Notes: a model not told the origin generated them from the sequence alone. Counted from the first letter of the stretch, positions 43,720 to 53,222 are shown. The stretch: 64,000 nucleotides of DNA from Streptomyces sp. MNU76 (GCF_020982545.1 NZ_JAJKLK010000005.1:248001-312000); one strand, 5' to 3'. Translations and numbers: made by a program.

Positions 43720-44058
43720 ATGAAGATCTTGGGCGCGGGGGCGTTCACGGGGGTCTCGCGGAGCGCGGGCACCGCGGCGGCGGACGCACCCCTCGACACT
43801 CCGTTCACCCCCGTCACCACGCCGCACCTGGTGGAGGCCGGGCGGATGGTGCACTACCGGCGGCTGCCGGCGGCGGGCCATCTGTCAGGCGGCCTCGTCG
43901 GGCACTGGCCGCCGGGAACGGCACGGGCGCCGACCGCTCCGGCCTCGCCCCCTGGACCGCACCGTCGGCGCCCGGCCCATCTCGGCGGCCCGTGTCGTCC
44001 GGCGCCCGGCCGTTCCCGGCGGCCCCGGTCCTGTGACGCTCAGCCGTTCCCGGCGTAG
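43720..44058 (+). pseudogene. Doubtful short ORF, possible alpha/beta-hydrolase remnant
   Basis: The 112-residue frame begins MKILGAGAFTGVSRSAGTAA. A segment VHYRRLPAAGHLSGGLVGHW is reminiscent of the C-terminal catalytic-His region of epoxide-hydrolase-like proteins (RxxxGGHF). After that the sequence is Pro/Arg-rich and looks non-coding, and it runs into the convergent pip gene. It may be debris or chance. The gap 43616-44039 holds nothing else. Confidence 0.25.
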
Positions 44059-45008
44059 CGGTCCGTGGCCGCCACCAGCATCTCCACCATGTCCGGCGCG
44101 CCCGCGTCGTGCCCCACGTCGTCGACGAGGATCAACTCGCTGCCGGGCCAGGCGTGGTGGAGCCGCCAGACGACACCGAGGAGGTTGCCGAGGTCGAGGC
44201 TGCCCTGGACGAGGGTGCCCGGGATGCCCTTGAGCAGCGGGGCGTCACGCAGGACCACACCGTCCTCGCCGCCGCCGTCGCCGAGGAAGTGGCCGTTGCC
44301 CCAGTAGTGGGTGACGGTACGGGCGAAGCCGTAGCGGAAGACCGGGTCCTCGTAACGCGGCACGGAGCGGGGCGGCTGCGCCGCGATCGCCGTCTCCCAG
44401 TCCGTCCAGGCCCGCGCGGCCCGCGCCCGCACGGCCTCGTCGGGCGACTCGAGCAACCGGTTGTAGGCGGTCGGCAGATTCCCGTCCCGCTCCTCCTCCG
44501 GCAGCTCGGCCAGGAACCGTGCGAACGCCTCCGGGAAGAACTGCCCCAGTCCCCTGGTCAGCAGGGCGACTTCGGCGTCGGACCCGGTGGCGACACCGGT
44601 GAGGACCAGCTCCGTCACGGCCTCCGGGAGCGTCTGGGCGTACCGCAGGCCGAGCGCCGACCCCCACGACACACCCCACACCAGCCACCGCCCGATCCCG
44701 AGGTGCCCTCGCAGCAGCTCCAGGTCGGCGATCAGCCGGTCCGTGGTGTTGACGCCCATGTCGGTCTCGTACGCGCTCGCCGGCGGCGTCGAACGCCCGC
44801 AGCCCCGCTGGTCGAGCAGCACGATCCGGTACGCCTCGGGGTCGAAGAGCCGGGGGAACCAGGCGTTGGCCCGGGAACCCGGCCCGCCGTGCAGCACGAC
44901 CGCGGGCTTTCCCCGCGGATTTCCGCAGACCTCCCAGTACACGCGGTTGCCGTCCCCGACATCGAGCATGCCGTGGTCGTACGGTTCGATCTCCGGATAG
45001 AGAGGCAT
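44040..45008 (-). CDS. pip: Proline iminopeptidase
   Basis: The 322-aa alpha/beta hydrolase has the S33 signatures: oxyanion-hole motif VVLHGGPGSRANAWFPRLFD, the DQRGCGRSTPPASAYETDMG segment with NTTDRLIADLELLR, the nucleophile elbow WLVWGVSWGSALGLRYAQTL (Ser in GVSWG), QGSLDLGN for the acid and VDDVGHDAGAPDM for the catalytic His. It removes N-terminal proline from peptides in the cytoplasm. No export signal is seen. It lies close to the divergent/convergent small genes and is probably monocistronic. Confidence 0.93.
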   Translation of the reverse strand: MPLYPEIEPYDHGMLDVGDGNRVYWEVCGNPRGKPAVVLHGGPGSRANAWFPRLFDPEAYRIVLLDQRGCGRSTPPASAYETDMGVNTTDRLIADLELLRGHLGIGRWLVWGVSWGSALGLRYAQTLPEAVTELVLTGVATGSDAEVALLTRGLGQFFPEAFARFLAELPEEERDGNLPTAYNRLLESPDEAVRARAARAWTDWETAIAAQPPRSVPRYEDPVFRYGFARTVTHYWGNGHFLGDGGGEDGVVLRDAPLLKGIPGTLVQGSLDLGNLLGVVWRLHHAWPGSELILVDDVGHDAGAPDMVEMLVAATDRYAGNG

Positions 45009-45079
45009 TGCGTGACCCTAACCGGCGTACGCGGAGGCCGACAGCCGGTTTTCCGCAGGGGGGCGCACCTTCCCCGCGA

Positions 45080-45766
45080 CTACGTCGCGAGCGTCAGGCC
45101 CGCCGACCGCGCCGCCGTCCGCAGGACGTCCCGCAGCATGGCGGGGGTCAGGCGGCCGGTGAACGTGTTGCGCTGGCTGACGTGGAAGCAGCCGAAGAGG
45201 TCGAGCCCGTCGAGTGGTACGTGGGTGCCGTGCCCGAAGACGGGCCGGGGCCGGGGCACGTCCCAGCCGGCCTCGGCGAGCGCGGGCAGCGCGGCCTGCC
45301 AGCCGAAGGCACCGAGCACGACGACGGCCCGCAGCGTCGGCCGCAACAGCTCCAGCTCCCCGACCAGCCACGGCCGACAGGTGTCGCGTTCCTCGGGCGT
45401 CGGCTTGTTGGCGGGCGGCGCGCAGTGCACGGGTGAGGTGATGCGTACGCCGTACAGCTCCAGCCCGTCGTCCACGGCGACCGCCGTGGCGCGCGAGGCC
45501 AGGCCCACGTCGTGCAGCGCCGCGTACAGGACGTCGCCCGAGCGGTCGCCGGTGAACATCCGCCCCGTCCGGTTCGCCCCGTGCGCGGCCGGAGCGAGTC
45601 CGACGATCAGCAGCGCGGCGTCGGACGGCCCGAAGCCCGGTACCGGCCGCCCCCAGTACTCCTGGTCGGCGAACGCTGCCCGCCGGGTGCGCGCCACCTC
45701 TTCCCGCCACTCGACCAACCGGGGACAGGCCCGGCATCCGGTGATCCGCGCGTCCAGCGCGGCCAG
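45080..45766 (-). CDS. Uracil-DNA glycosylase, Fe-S type (family 4/5); start unclear
   Basis: The first in-frame start codon is a TTG at 45718, but homologous coding continues upstream through [17 protein letters not shown], which carries the first two Fe-S cysteines, to about 45766. No ATG/GTG/TTG is available there in this frame. A plausible ATG with GGAGG lies at 45840 in another frame, so one indel in the GC run near 45775-45790 is likely. The rest is sound: [20 protein letters not shown] and [20 protein letters not shown] (catalytic motif), [18 protein letters not shown] (further cysteines) and [19 protein letters not shown]. It removes uracil from DNA in base excision repair. Confidence 0.8.
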   Translation of the reverse strand: MAALDARITGCRACPRLVEWREEVARTRRAAFADQEYWGRPVPGFGPSDAALLIVGLAPAAHGANRTGRMFTGDRSGDVLYAALHDVGLASRATAVAVDDGLELYGVRITSPVHCAPPANKPTPEERDTCRPWLVGELELLRPTLRAVVVLGAFGWQAALPALAEAGWDVPRPRPVFGHGTHVPLDGLDLFGCFHVSQRNTFTGRLTPAMLRDVLRTAARSAGLTLAT

Positions 45767-45903
45767 CCCGGTGCCCTTCCGCCGCCCGCACCGCCTCCGT
45801 TTACCACCACGCCGCCACCATCGCTGCCGCCGCCGTCCATTCCTCCACGGTACGTCCGGTGATCGCCTCCCCCGTGCGGCGGGCCGGGAGCTAAGGTCGA
45901 GGC

Positions 45904-46411
45904 ATGGCTTCTGAAGGTACGCAGGAGCGGGCGGAGGATCCGGCCGCGACGAGCGGGGGCTCCGACAGGTCTGCGGCGGCGTCGGCCGAGGCGGCCCGAC
46001 CGGCGAGCGGCGAGAGCGTGCGCGTCGACAGCTGGATCTGGTCCGTGCGCCTGGTCAAGACCCGTTCGATGGGCGCCACCGCCTGCCGGGGCGGCCACGT
46101 CCGCGTCAACGGCGAACGCGTCAAGCCCGCGTACGCGGTGCGCGTCGGCGACGAGGTCCGACTGCGCCAGGCCGGGGGCCACGAGCGGATCGTGATCGTG
46201 CGGCGTCTGATCCGCAAGCGGGTCGGCGCGCCCGTCGCCGCCGAGTGCTACGTCGACAACTCCCCGCCGCCCCGCCCGCGAGGTCGTCGCCCCCGCGGGC
46301 ATCCGTGACCGGGGCACGGGCCGCCCGACCAAGCGCGACCGGCGGGACATGGAGCGCCTGCGGGGCCTGGCCGAGGCGGCCAACGCCGACCGTCACCGCC
46401 GCCCCACCTGA
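45904..46411 (+). CDS. S4-domain RNA-binding protein (Hsp15-like), frameshifted C-terminus
   Basis: The ATG at 45904 starts an acidic/Ala-rich tail, followed by the S4 fold: [60 protein letters not shown]. The zero frame stops at 46308 after [16 protein letters not shown]. In the next frame the family-like tail [20 protein letters not shown] followed by RRDMERLRG is intact and ends at a TGA at 46409-46411. The shift falls in a run of ccgccgccccgcccgcg near 46262-46275. Hsp15-like proteins bind stalled 50S subunits carrying nascent chains. I give the coordinates of the restored gene. Confidence 0.75.
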
Positions 46412-46424
46412 TCCGTCACGACGA

Positions 46425-46859
46425 TCACGCCCGGCGGCCGCGCGCGAGCTTCGTCAGGCCGGTCGCGTCCTGGCGTCGCACCCAGGCGATCAGGGCGAGC
46501 GGCACGATCAGGATGAGCGGTGTCGCCGCGTACTCCCCGTCGAAGGCGGTGATCTGCGTGATGAACGCCCCCACCATCAGGGCGCTCAGCGACACCGCCG
46601 CGACCGGAGCCAGCACGGGCACCAACAGCCCGACGGCACCTGCCAGTTCGAGCAGGCCGATGGCGTACATCCCCGCGCTGCCCCAGCCGAGCGTGTCGAA
46701 GGACTCGACGGCCGACGGGTGTGCGATCAGCTTGGGCAACGCGCTCGCGAACCCGAAGAACAGCGCGAGCGCGATCTGCAGCGCGCGCAGCGAGATGCGC
46801 GCGCCCTTGCCGCGCGCGGTGGCCTCGGTACGGACGACGGGAGCGGTGGTCTCGGTCAT
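46425..46859 (-). CDS. DoxX family membrane protein
   Basis: The ATG at 46859 (MTETTAPVVRTEATARGKGA) has a clear AGGAGA box; product 144 aa. Four hydrophobic helices are visible: ISLRALQIALALFFGFASAL, MYAIGLLELAGAVGLLVPVL, APVAAVSLSALMVGAFITQI and ATPLILIVPLALIAWVRRQD. The Pro-Lys-Leu after helix 1 and the GLLELAGAVGLL block are typical of DoxX/DUF417-type proteins. Mycobacterial DoxX acts in a membrane oxidoreductase complex with SodA; for this short form the role is unknown. Confidence 0.88.
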   Translation of the reverse strand: MTETTAPVVRTEATARGKGARISLRALQIALALFFGFASALPKLIAHPSAVESFDTLGWGSAGMYAIGLLELAGAVGLLVPVLAPVAAVSLSALMVGAFITQITAFDGEYAATPLILIVPLALIAWVRRQDATGLTKLARGRRA

Positions 46860-46979
46860 GGGATCTCCTGTGTGAAGCGGTTGAGGGTGCGCTGTCACAG
46901 AGGTAGACCGGGCCACTCCCCCGAACTCATCGCCGCCCGAACGGAATTCACGCCGAGATTCCCGCCCCGGTCGGGCCGC

Positions 46980-47672
46980 TCACCCCACGGGCACCGCCTT
47001 CACCCAGATCCGGTCCTCCGTCAGATACCGGTCCACCGTCAGCCCCGACTCCGCCAGCGCCTCCTCGAACTGCTCCCTGGTCAGGGGGCGTGAGCGGAAC
47101 GTCTGGGTCCATTCGCCGTCCGGGAAGAAGCACTCCGCGCACACCGAGTGGACCCCGTCCCCGATCGGTTCGGTCGACGCTATGCGGACGGTGAAGCCTC
47201 GGGGATCGACCCGTTCCCGGGGGACGTTGGTGTGATAGTCCTCCCCCTCGCGCTGGATCAGTACGAAGCCGTCGTCCGCGAGGTGCCGCAGACAGGTCGC
47301 GAGCATCCCCCGCCGCACCTCGGGGTCCCCGGTGTGGACGAGGAAGGAGGCGAGCAGCACCACGTCGAACTTCTCGCCGAGGTCGAGTTCCTCGATCGAG
47401 GCGTGCACCGTGCGGGCACCGCGCACCCGCTCCAGCATCTCCGCCGACTCGTCGACGGCCGTGACGGTGAACCCCCGCTCGATCAGGGGGTGGGTCATCC
47501 GGCCCACCCCGCAGCCCAGTTCGAGAATGCGCGCACCCTCGGGCGCGACGCCCGCGATCACCTCCGGTTCGTCGCCCACCGGCAGCCGCGTGTACAGCTC
47601 GACCGCGCAGCCGTCCGGGGTGATCGCTCCGGACCCGGTCCCCTCGTACCCTTCACGCATCTGAATGCTCAT
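46980..47672 (-). CDS. Class I SAM-dependent methyltransferase
   Basis: The ATG at 47672 (MSIQMREGYEGTGSGAITPD) gives 230 residues. Motif I is canonical (ARILELGCGVGRMTHPLIER), followed by FTVTAVDESAEMLERVRGAR, TVHASIEELDLGEKFDVVLL and LVHTGDPEVRRGMLATCLRH. The N-terminal GCAVELYTRLPVGDEPEVI is a pattern I have seen in related actinomycete methyltransferases. Substrate unknown. The gene stands alone between DoxX and a small gap before the acyltransferase-like gene. Confidence 0.88.
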   Translation of the reverse strand: MSIQMREGYEGTGSGAITPDGCAVELYTRLPVGDEPEVIAGVAPEGARILELGCGVGRMTHPLIERGFTVTAVDESAEMLERVRGARTVHASIEELDLGEKFDVVLLASFLVHTGDPEVRRGMLATCLRHLADDGFVLIQREGEDYHTNVPRERVDPRGFTVRIASTEPIGDGVHSVCAECFFPDGEWTQTFRSRPLTREQFEEALAESGLTVDRYLTEDRIWVKAVPVG

Positions 47673-47783
47673 ATCCGTCCAACGGCCGGGCGCGCAAGGG
47701 CCGTTCCTGTCATGCATCACCCGATGGGGTGAACCCTGCCCGGTCGTGCCCCGGCGCCCCGGCTCGGGCGGACCGCGCGTACC

Positions 47784-48779
47784 TCACCAGGCGAACCAGC
47801 CGTGCCCGCTGTACCAGTGCCCGCCCGCGCGCAGATGATCGCCCACGGCCCGTTCGAGACGCGTGCGGCGCGGCAGGGTCTCCACCGGCAGGTCGGGGTC
47901 CCCGAACACGAAACGGACCGGCAGGTGGTCCTCGGGTTCGCCGGTGCCGCCGGCGACCCGGAACCGCTGCTGGAACCGGACGATGTTGGAGTCCGCCGGC
48001 AGGTACCGGGCCAGCTGCGGGTCGAGGAGCCAGGAGTGGCAGCAGCCCGCCGTGTACCGCTCCTCGGGGAAGCGCCGGGCGAAGAAGTCATGGGCCGACG
48101 CCAGCGACCTGTCGCACGCCTGCGGGGTCAGGGGCCCCGCGTAGTCGGGGATGTGCAGGTCGAGGCAGGGTTCCCCGGGCCCCAGGGCGAGGCCCGCCGC
48201 CGCCAGCGCGACACCCTCCCGTCCGCCCACCCGGGCTCGCTGGTACTGCAGCCGGCCGAGCTGGAACAGCTCCCCGTGGAAGTGCAGCGAGAACCAGGTC
48301 GGCGCGACCAGCCCGCCCACGCCGTACCGCCGACGGTGCAGCACCAGGCCGCGGCCCAGGTCGGCGAGGGTGCGCCGGGAGACGTCGTCGGGGATCCCGC
48401 GCTCCCGGTGGTACGCGCGCACATACGGGAGGGCCGCCACGAAGACGTACACGTGGAGGTAGCGGCCGAGCGGGCCCGACTCCAGGGGCAGCGGCAGGAG
48501 CCTCGACCCCTTGCCGACCTTCCCCATGTCCCGCACCAGAGCGTCGACGCACCGCCCGAACAGCCAGGCAGCACCCTCGTCGGCCGTCAGCGTGCGGCGC
48601 AACGCGATCAGGTCGTTGACGTCCTCGTACGGCACGGCGAGGTCCAGCAGCGCGTCGACCAGTTCGTCCTCGGTGTCCGGCAGCCGCGCGTCCGCCGCGG
48701 AACCGCTCCCGCTCTCCTCCAGGCTCCGCAGCCAGTCGGCGAGCCTCTCGTCCGCCCGCACCGCGTCCAACAGCGCCAT
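47784..48779 (-). CDS. Acyltransferase-domain protein (DUF5596/GNAT-like)
   Basis: The ATG at 48779 (MALLDAVRADERLADWLRSL) follows a GGGGAGACG box; product 331 aa. The N-terminal helical half has LVDALLDLAVPYEDVNDLIA. The C-terminal half resembles GNAT-type folds: VAPTWFSLHFHGELFQLGRL followed by QYQRARVGG, PGEPCLDLHIPDYAGPLTPQ, CCHSWLLDPQLARYLPADSN and IVRFQQRFRVAG. These proteins occur across Streptomyces as acyltransferase-domain proteins of unknown substrate; His/Asp residues in DLHIPDYAG and CCHSWLLDP may be catalytic. Confidence 0.8.
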   Translation of the reverse strand: MALLDAVRADERLADWLRSLEESGSGSAADARLPDTEDELVDALLDLAVPYEDVNDLIALRRTLTADEGAAWLFGRCVDALVRDMGKVGKGSRLLPLPLESGPLGRYLHVYVFVAALPYVRAYHRERGIPDDVSRRTLADLGRGLVLHRRRYGVGGLVAPTWFSLHFHGELFQLGRLQYQRARVGGREGVALAAAGLALGPGEPCLDLHIPDYAGPLTPQACDRSLASAHDFFARRFPEERYTAGCCHSWLLDPQLARYLPADSNIVRFQQRFRVAGGTGEPEDHLPVRFVFGDPDLPVETLPRRTRLERAVGDHLRAGGHWYSGHGWFAW

Positions 48780-48864
48780 CGTCTCCCCGTTCGCTCGGTC
48801 TCCTGGAGAAACGCGTGGGAGGGGGAGTACGTTTCCGAGTAGGACGAGGAGGAGTGGCGATCCG

Positions 48865-49128
48865 ATGCGTACCGGCAGTGAACCGACGACAGCGCGCAGT
48901 CCTCTGCGGATGCGGCTCTGGCTGAGCGTATGGGGCCTGATCTGGGCGATCGCCGGGACAGCGGCGTTCGCTCTGGCCGGTCGTCCCGGCTGGGCCGTCG
49001 CCTGCGGAGTGCTGTGGCTGATCGTCACCGTCGACCTGGTGATGGTCGTGCGCCACATCCGTCAGGGCCCGCACTACCAGCCGGGCCGCGACATCCCACC
49101 CTACGACCCGCCGGGGCCCCACCCGTAG
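48865..49128 (+). CDS. DUF6343 family small membrane protein
   Basis: The ATG at 48865 (MRTGSEPTTARSPLRMRLWL) gives 87 residues; a GGAGGAG stretch lies about 12 bases upstream. Two hydrophobic helices (LSVWGLIWAIAGTAAFALAG and WAVACGVLWLIVTVDLVMVV) are followed by HIRQGPHYQPGRDIPPYDPP. This pattern matches the DUF6343 group of actinobacteria. Function unknown. It is divergent from the acyltransferase-like gene with 85 bp between starts. Confidence 0.85.
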   Translation: MRTGSEPTTARSPLRMRLWLSVWGLIWAIAGTAAFALAGRPGWAVACGVLWLIVTVDLVMVVRHIRQGPHYQPGRDIPPYDPPGPHP

Positions 49129-49143
49129 CGGCGGGCCCGGCCG

Positions 49144-49524
49144 TCAGGAGTCGAACCGGGCCGCTTCCACGTACTGCGGGTTCGGGTCGAGGGCCGCGGC
49201 GAGCCGGAAGTGGCGCTTGGCCTGGTCGGGGCGGGCCTGGCGCTGATAGGTGCGGGCCAGGGCGAAGTGCGCGAACGCGTTGTCCGGTTCACGCTCCAGG
49301 ACGATCGTGAACTCCAGTTCGGCGGGCCGCAGTTGGGCCGCGGCGAAGAAGGCGCGGGCACGCAGCAGCCGGGCGGCCGTGTTCTCGGGGTGCTCGGCTA
49401 TGACTCGGTCGAGCAGCTTGACCGCGCCCCGCGGGTCGTTCGCGGCGAGCAGCTGCTCGGCGGCGCGGAAGTCGATGACATGCGTCTGAGGGCTACGTCC
49501 GGTGGAACCGCTGGTCTCGGGCAC
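49144..49524 (-). CDS. Tetratricopeptide repeat protein
   Basis: The 126-aa protein contains about three TPR-type helix pairs: RAAEQLLAANDPRGAVKLLD, RLLRARAFFAAAQLRPAELE and AHFALARTYQRQARPDQAKR, with the small residues at the expected TPR positions. It has no signal peptide. Such short TPR proteins are adaptors. It lies next to coaE on the same strand with a 49-base gap, so the two may share a transcript. Confidence 0.9.
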   Translation of the reverse strand: MPETSGSTGRSPQTHVIDFRAAEQLLAANDPRGAVKLLDRVIAEHPENTAARLLRARAFFAAAQLRPAELEFTIVLEREPDNAFAHFALARTYQRQARPDQAKRHFRLAAALDPNPQYVEAARFDS

Positions 49525-49573
49525 GGCTGAGTCCTTCCCTTGCTGGGACGGTTCAACGCCCCCTGGGACCCCG

Positions 49574-50203
49574 CTATTCCTGCGTGTGTTCGGTTTGCTC
49601 GTGGGCCGCGTGGGCCCTCCTGGTGAGGTCCGCCCACACCTCCCGCACCCGTCGCCGCAGCGCGTCGAGGGGGACGTCGTTGTCGACGACGATGTCCGCG
49701 ATCTCCAGCCGCTTCTCGCGGGTCGCCTGGGCGGCCATGCGCGCGCGGGCGTCCTCCTCCGTCATGCCGCGCAGGCGTACCAGCCGGTCGAGCTGCGTCT
49801 CCGGGGCCACGTCCACGACGACCACCAGGTCGTACAGCGGGGCGAGGCCGTTCTCGGCGAGCAGGGGGACGTCGTGGACGACGACGGAGTCCTCGGCGGC
49901 GGCGCTCTCCAGCTCTCTGGAGCGGGCGCCCACCAGCGGGTGCACGATCGCGTTCAGCGCGGCGAGCTTCTCCGGGTCCGCGAACACGAGGGAGCCCAGC
50001 TTGGGGCGGTCCAGGCTCCCGTCGGGCGCGAGGACGCCCTCGCCGAAGGTCTCGACGACCGCCGCGAGCCCGGGGGTGCCCGGTGCGACGACCTCGCGCG
50101 CGATGCGGTCGGCGTCGATCAGTACGGCGCCGCACTCCACCAGCAGCCGCGACACCTCGCTCTTGCCGGCCCCGATGCCGCCGGTCAGACCCACTTTCAG
50201 CAT
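49574..50203 (-). CDS. coaE: Dephospho-CoA kinase
   Basis: The ATG at 50203 ([20 protein letters not shown]) gives 209 residues. The P-loop GGIGAGKS is at residue 8, followed by [60 protein letters not shown] and the lid with [22 protein letters not shown]-terminal extension of about 15 residues is rich in His/Ala/Glu. The enzyme phosphorylates dephospho-CoA to CoA, the last step of CoA synthesis. The MITE-like element begins 12 bases upstream of the start, so it may have displaced the promoter. Confidence 0.96.
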   Translation of the reverse strand: MLKVGLTGGIGAGKSEVSRLLVECGAVLIDADRIAREVVAPGTPGLAAVVETFGEGVLAPDGSLDRPKLGSLVFADPEKLAALNAIVHPLVGARSRELESAAAEDSVVVHDVPLLAENGLAPLYDLVVVVDVAPETQLDRLVRLRGMTEEDARARMAAQATREKRLEIADIVVDNDVPLDALRRRVREVWADLTRRAHAAHEQTEHTQE

Positions 50204-50214
50204 GCCCGGCAGCT

Positions 50215-50379
50215 TAGGGGGTGTTTTGAAGTCCCGCACAGCACCCACGGCGCCCGGCACGTGCCCTCGCCGCACCGGCCAAAGACCCAAGTAGCTCCGC
50301 TACGAGGGCTTTCGTCCGGCACGCCGAGAGCACGCACCGGACACCGCGGGCACCGCACTGGACTTCAAAACACCCCCTA
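50215..50379. mobile_element. MITE-like element, copy C (165 bp, diverged)
   Basis: The ends are 20-bp perfect inverted repeats (tagggggtgttttgaagtcc at 50215-50234 and ggacttcaaaacaccccCTA at 50360-50379). CTTA on the left and CTAG on the right flank it, consistent with YTAR-type targets. The interior is shorter than in copies A and B but keeps the block tttcgtccggcacgccgagagcacgcaccgg type sequence. It carries no gene. Confidence 0.8.
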
Positions 50380-50427
50380 GGCCCTGGCCGAGGAGGCCGG
50401 TAGGCGGGAGGTGGACGGTGGGCGGGT

Positions 50428-51366
50428 TCAGCCGTCGCCCTCCCGCTCCGCGAGGAACTTCTCGAACTCCCGTCCGATCTCGTCGGCGGAGGGGATGTCG
50501 ACGGGCTCGGCGAGCATGTTGCCCCGGGTCTCGGCGCCCGCGGCGGCGTCGTACTGGTGCTCCAGGCCCTGTACGAGGGCGACCAGTTCCTCGTCGCCCT
50601 CCCGGATCTGCCGGTCGATCTCCGTCTGGGTGCGGTGCGCCTCCGTGCGCAGGGCGTGGGCGACGGAGGGCAGCACCAGGCCGGTGGCGGCCGTGACGGC
50701 CTCCAGGACGGACAGGGCGGCGTCCGGGTAGGGCGAGCGGGCGATGTAGTGCGGGACGTGCGCGGCGACGCCCAGCACGTCGTGCCCGGCCTCCATGAGG
50801 CGGTACTCCACGAGGGACTCGGCGCTGCCGGGCACCTGGGCCTCCTCGAAGGGGCTGCGGTGTCCGGGGACGAGCTCGGCCCGGTTGCCGTGCGGGGTCA
50901 GGCCCACCGGGCGGGTGTGCGGGACGCCCATGGGGATGCCGTGGAAGTTGACCGACAGGCGGACGCCGAGCCGTTCCACGATCTGCTGGACGGCGGCCGC
51001 GAAACGCTCCCACTCCACGTCCGGCTCGGGGCCCGACAGCAGCAGGAACGGCGCTCCGGTGGCGTCCTGGACGAGCCGCACCTCCAGGGCCGGCACCTCG
51101 TAGTCGGTCCAGCGGTCGCGCTTGAACGTCAGCAGCGGGCGGCGAGCCCGGTAGTCCACGAGCCGGTCGTGGTCGAAGCGGGCCACCACCTGGTGGGGAG
51201 TTGAGCCGAGGAGCCGTTCGACGATCTGGTCGCCCGTCTCACCCGCGTCGATGTATCCGTCGAAGTGGTAGAGCATGACAAGTCCCGCCGACTCCTGGGC
51301 GAGCGCCATGTCGACGACTGCCAGGCCGTTCGGCTCCCATGCGTACAAACCCTGCGGATCAAGCAC
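50428..51366 (-). CDS. PAC2 family protein
   Basis: The GTG at 51366 ([20 protein letters not shown]) has a GGAGGAGC box fourteen bases upstream; product 312 aa. The PAC2 domain (named after proteasome assembly chaperone 2) starts with [20 protein letters not shown] and runs through [60 protein letters not shown] and [20 protein letters not shown]. Actinobacteria have a proteasome, and PAC2 proteins are common there, but the bacterial role is not settled. The C-terminal 60 residues are charged. Confidence 0.9.
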   Translation of the reverse strand: MLDPQGLYAWEPNGLAVVDMALAQESAGLVMLYHFDGYIDAGETGDQIVERLLGSTPHQVVARFDHDRLVDYRARRPLLTFKRDRWTDYEVPALEVRLVQDATGAPFLLLSGPEPDVEWERFAAAVQQIVERLGVRLSVNFHGIPMGVPHTRPVGLTPHGNRAELVPGHRSPFEEAQVPGSAESLVEYRLMEAGHDVLGVAAHVPHYIARSPYPDAALSVLEAVTAATGLVLPSVAHALRTEAHRTQTEIDRQIREGDEELVALVQGLEHQYDAAAGAETRGNMLAEPVDIPSADEIGREFEKFLAEREGDG

Positions 51367-51462
51367 TGTGAACGCTCCTCCTCGTGTTCGTAGTCGACAA
51401 CGCGGGAGCGGGTCCGGGCATTCCCGGAACGTGCTGCGAACACGGCCCGCCCGGGACGCACT

Positions 51463-51494
51463 TCGGGCCCGCATCCGGAGGGATGCGGGCCCGA
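51463..51494 (-). terminator. rpsA terminator hairpin
   Basis: A perfect 14-bp stem (tcgggcccgcatcc and ggatgcgggcccga) with a GGAG loop lies 32 bases beyond the rpsA stop, between rpsA and the PAC2 gene. Confidence 0.9.
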
Positions 51495-51526
51495 GGTGTT
51501 ATCGGCTAAGGCTCAGCCGTGTGCGT

Positions 51527-53023
51527 TCAGCTCTGGCCGCCGGCCAGCTTCTCGCGGAGCGCGGCGAGGGCCTCGTCCGAGGCGAGCGCGCCGGAGGTGT
51601 CCGCACCCTCGGAGGAGTAGGAGCCACCACCCGCGGCCGGAGCCGCACCCGCGGCGTCGCCGCCCTCGGCCGCGGCAGCGGCGTCGGCCTCGCGGGACTT
51701 GATGACCTGGGCCTGGTGCTGCTCGAAGCGCTGCTGCGCCTCGGCGTACTGGCCCTCCCAAGCCTCGCGCTGGGTCTCGTAGCCCTCGAGCCAGTCGTTG
51801 GTCTCGGGGTCGAAGCCCTCGGGGTAGATGTAGTTGCCCTGGTCGTCGTAGGACGCGGCCATGCCGTACAGGGTCGGGTCGAACTCGACCGAGGCCGGGT
51901 CCGAACCGAAGGACTCGTTGGCCTGCTTGAGGGACAGCGAGATCCGGCGACGCTCCAGGTCGATGTCGATGACCTTGACGAAGATCTCGTCGTTGACCTG
52001 GACGACCTGCTCCGGGATCTCCACGTGGCGCTCGGCCAGCTCGGAGATGTGGACCAGACCCTCGATGCCCTCGTCCACGCGGACGAACGCACCGAACGGA
52101 ACCAGCTTCGTGACCTTGCCGGGCACGACCTGGCCGATCTGGTGGGTCCGGGCGAACTGCTGCCACGGGTCTTCCTGGGTCGCCTTCAGCGACAGGGAGA
52201 CGCGCTCGCGGTCCATGTCGACGTCGAGGACCTCGACCGTGACCTCCTGGCCGACCTCGACGACCTCGGAGGGGTGGTCGATGTGCTTCCAGGACAGCTC
52301 GGAGACGTGGACCAGACCGTCGACGCCACCCAGGTCCACGAAGGCACCGAAGTTGACGATCGAGGAGACCACGCCGGAGCGGACCTGACCCTTCTGGAGG
52401 GTCGTGAGGAACGTCTGGCGGACCTCGGACTGGGTCTGCTCCAGCCAGGCACGGCGGGACAGGACCACGTTGTTGCGGTTCTTGTCCAGCTCGATGATCT
52501 TCGCCTCGAGCTCCTTGCCCACGTAGGGCTGGAGGTCGCGGACACGACGCATCTCGACGAGGGAGGCCGGCAGGAAGCCACGGAGGCCGATGTCGAGGAT
52601 GAGACCACCCTTGACGACCTCGATGACGGTACCGGTGACGATGCCGTCCTCTTCCTTGATCTTCTCGATGGTGCCCCAGGCACGCTCGTACTGGGCGCGC
52701 TTCTTCGAGAGGATCAGGCGGCCTTCCTTGTCCTCCTTCTGGAGAACAAGGGCTTCGATCTCGTCACCGACGGCGACGACCTCGTTGGGGTCGACGTCGT
52801 GCTTGATCGACAGCTCGCGGCTCGGGATGACACCTTCGGTCTTGTAACCGATGTCGAGCAGGACCTCGTCCCGGTCGACCTTCACGATGACGCCGTCGAC
52901 GATGTCGCCGTCGTTGAAGTACTTGATCGTCTCGTCGATCGCGGCGAGGAAGGCTTCCTCGTTACCGATGTCGTTGACCGCAACCTGCGGGGTGGTGGCG
53001 GTGGTCTCGGTGCTGCTCGTCAT
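51527..53023 (-). CDS. rpsA: 30S ribosomal protein S1
   Basis: The ATG at 53023 (MTSSTETTATTPQVAVNDIG) gives 498 residues, the usual actinobacterial length. Four S1 RNA-binding domains are visible in order: DGDIVDGVIVKVDRDEVLLD, DGIVTGTVIEVVKGGLILDI, KGQVRSGVVSSIVNFGAFVD followed by LGGVDGLVHVSELSW, and IGQVVPGKVTKLVPFGAFVR followed by VDEGIEGLVHISELAE. The C-terminal 90 residues are acidic and Gly/Ala-rich. S1 helps bind mRNA to the 30S subunit. It has its own vegetative promoter (53223-53251) and a strong terminator. Confidence 0.98.
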   Translation of the reverse strand: MTSSTETTATTPQVAVNDIGNEEAFLAAIDETIKYFNDGDIVDGVIVKVDRDEVLLDIGYKTEGVIPSRELSIKHDVDPNEVVAVGDEIEALVLQKEDKEGRLILSKKRAQYERAWGTIEKIKEEDGIVTGTVIEVVKGGLILDIGLRGFLPASLVEMRRVRDLQPYVGKELEAKIIELDKNRNNVVLSRRAWLEQTQSEVRQTFLTTLQKGQVRSGVVSSIVNFGAFVDLGGVDGLVHVSELSWKHIDHPSEVVEVGQEVTVEVLDVDMDRERVSLSLKATQEDPWQQFARTHQIGQVVPGKVTKLVPFGAFVRVDEGIEGLVHISELAERHVEIPEQVVQVNDEIFVKVIDIDLERRRISLSLKQANESFGSDPASVEFDPTLYGMAASYDDQGNYIYPEGFDPETNDWLEGYETQREAWEGQYAEAQQRFEQHQAQVIKSREADAAAAAEGGDAAGAAPAAGGGSYSSEGADTSGALASDEALAALREKLAGGQS

Positions 53024-53222
53024 GTGGGAAAGGGCTCCGGTACGGACATTGAAGTCGTAGGTACTGCTACGCCGGGAGCCCGTATCGCTCTGAAGAAGCC
53101 GGACAGCCAAGGAAGCGCCACATGACGAAAAGCCAATGGCGCCTCGAAAACCGAGGGGACATACGACAGATGCGAGCGCAGCCTGCTACGTCTGAGGTGC
53201 GCAGGCCCGCAGCGCAACTTGT

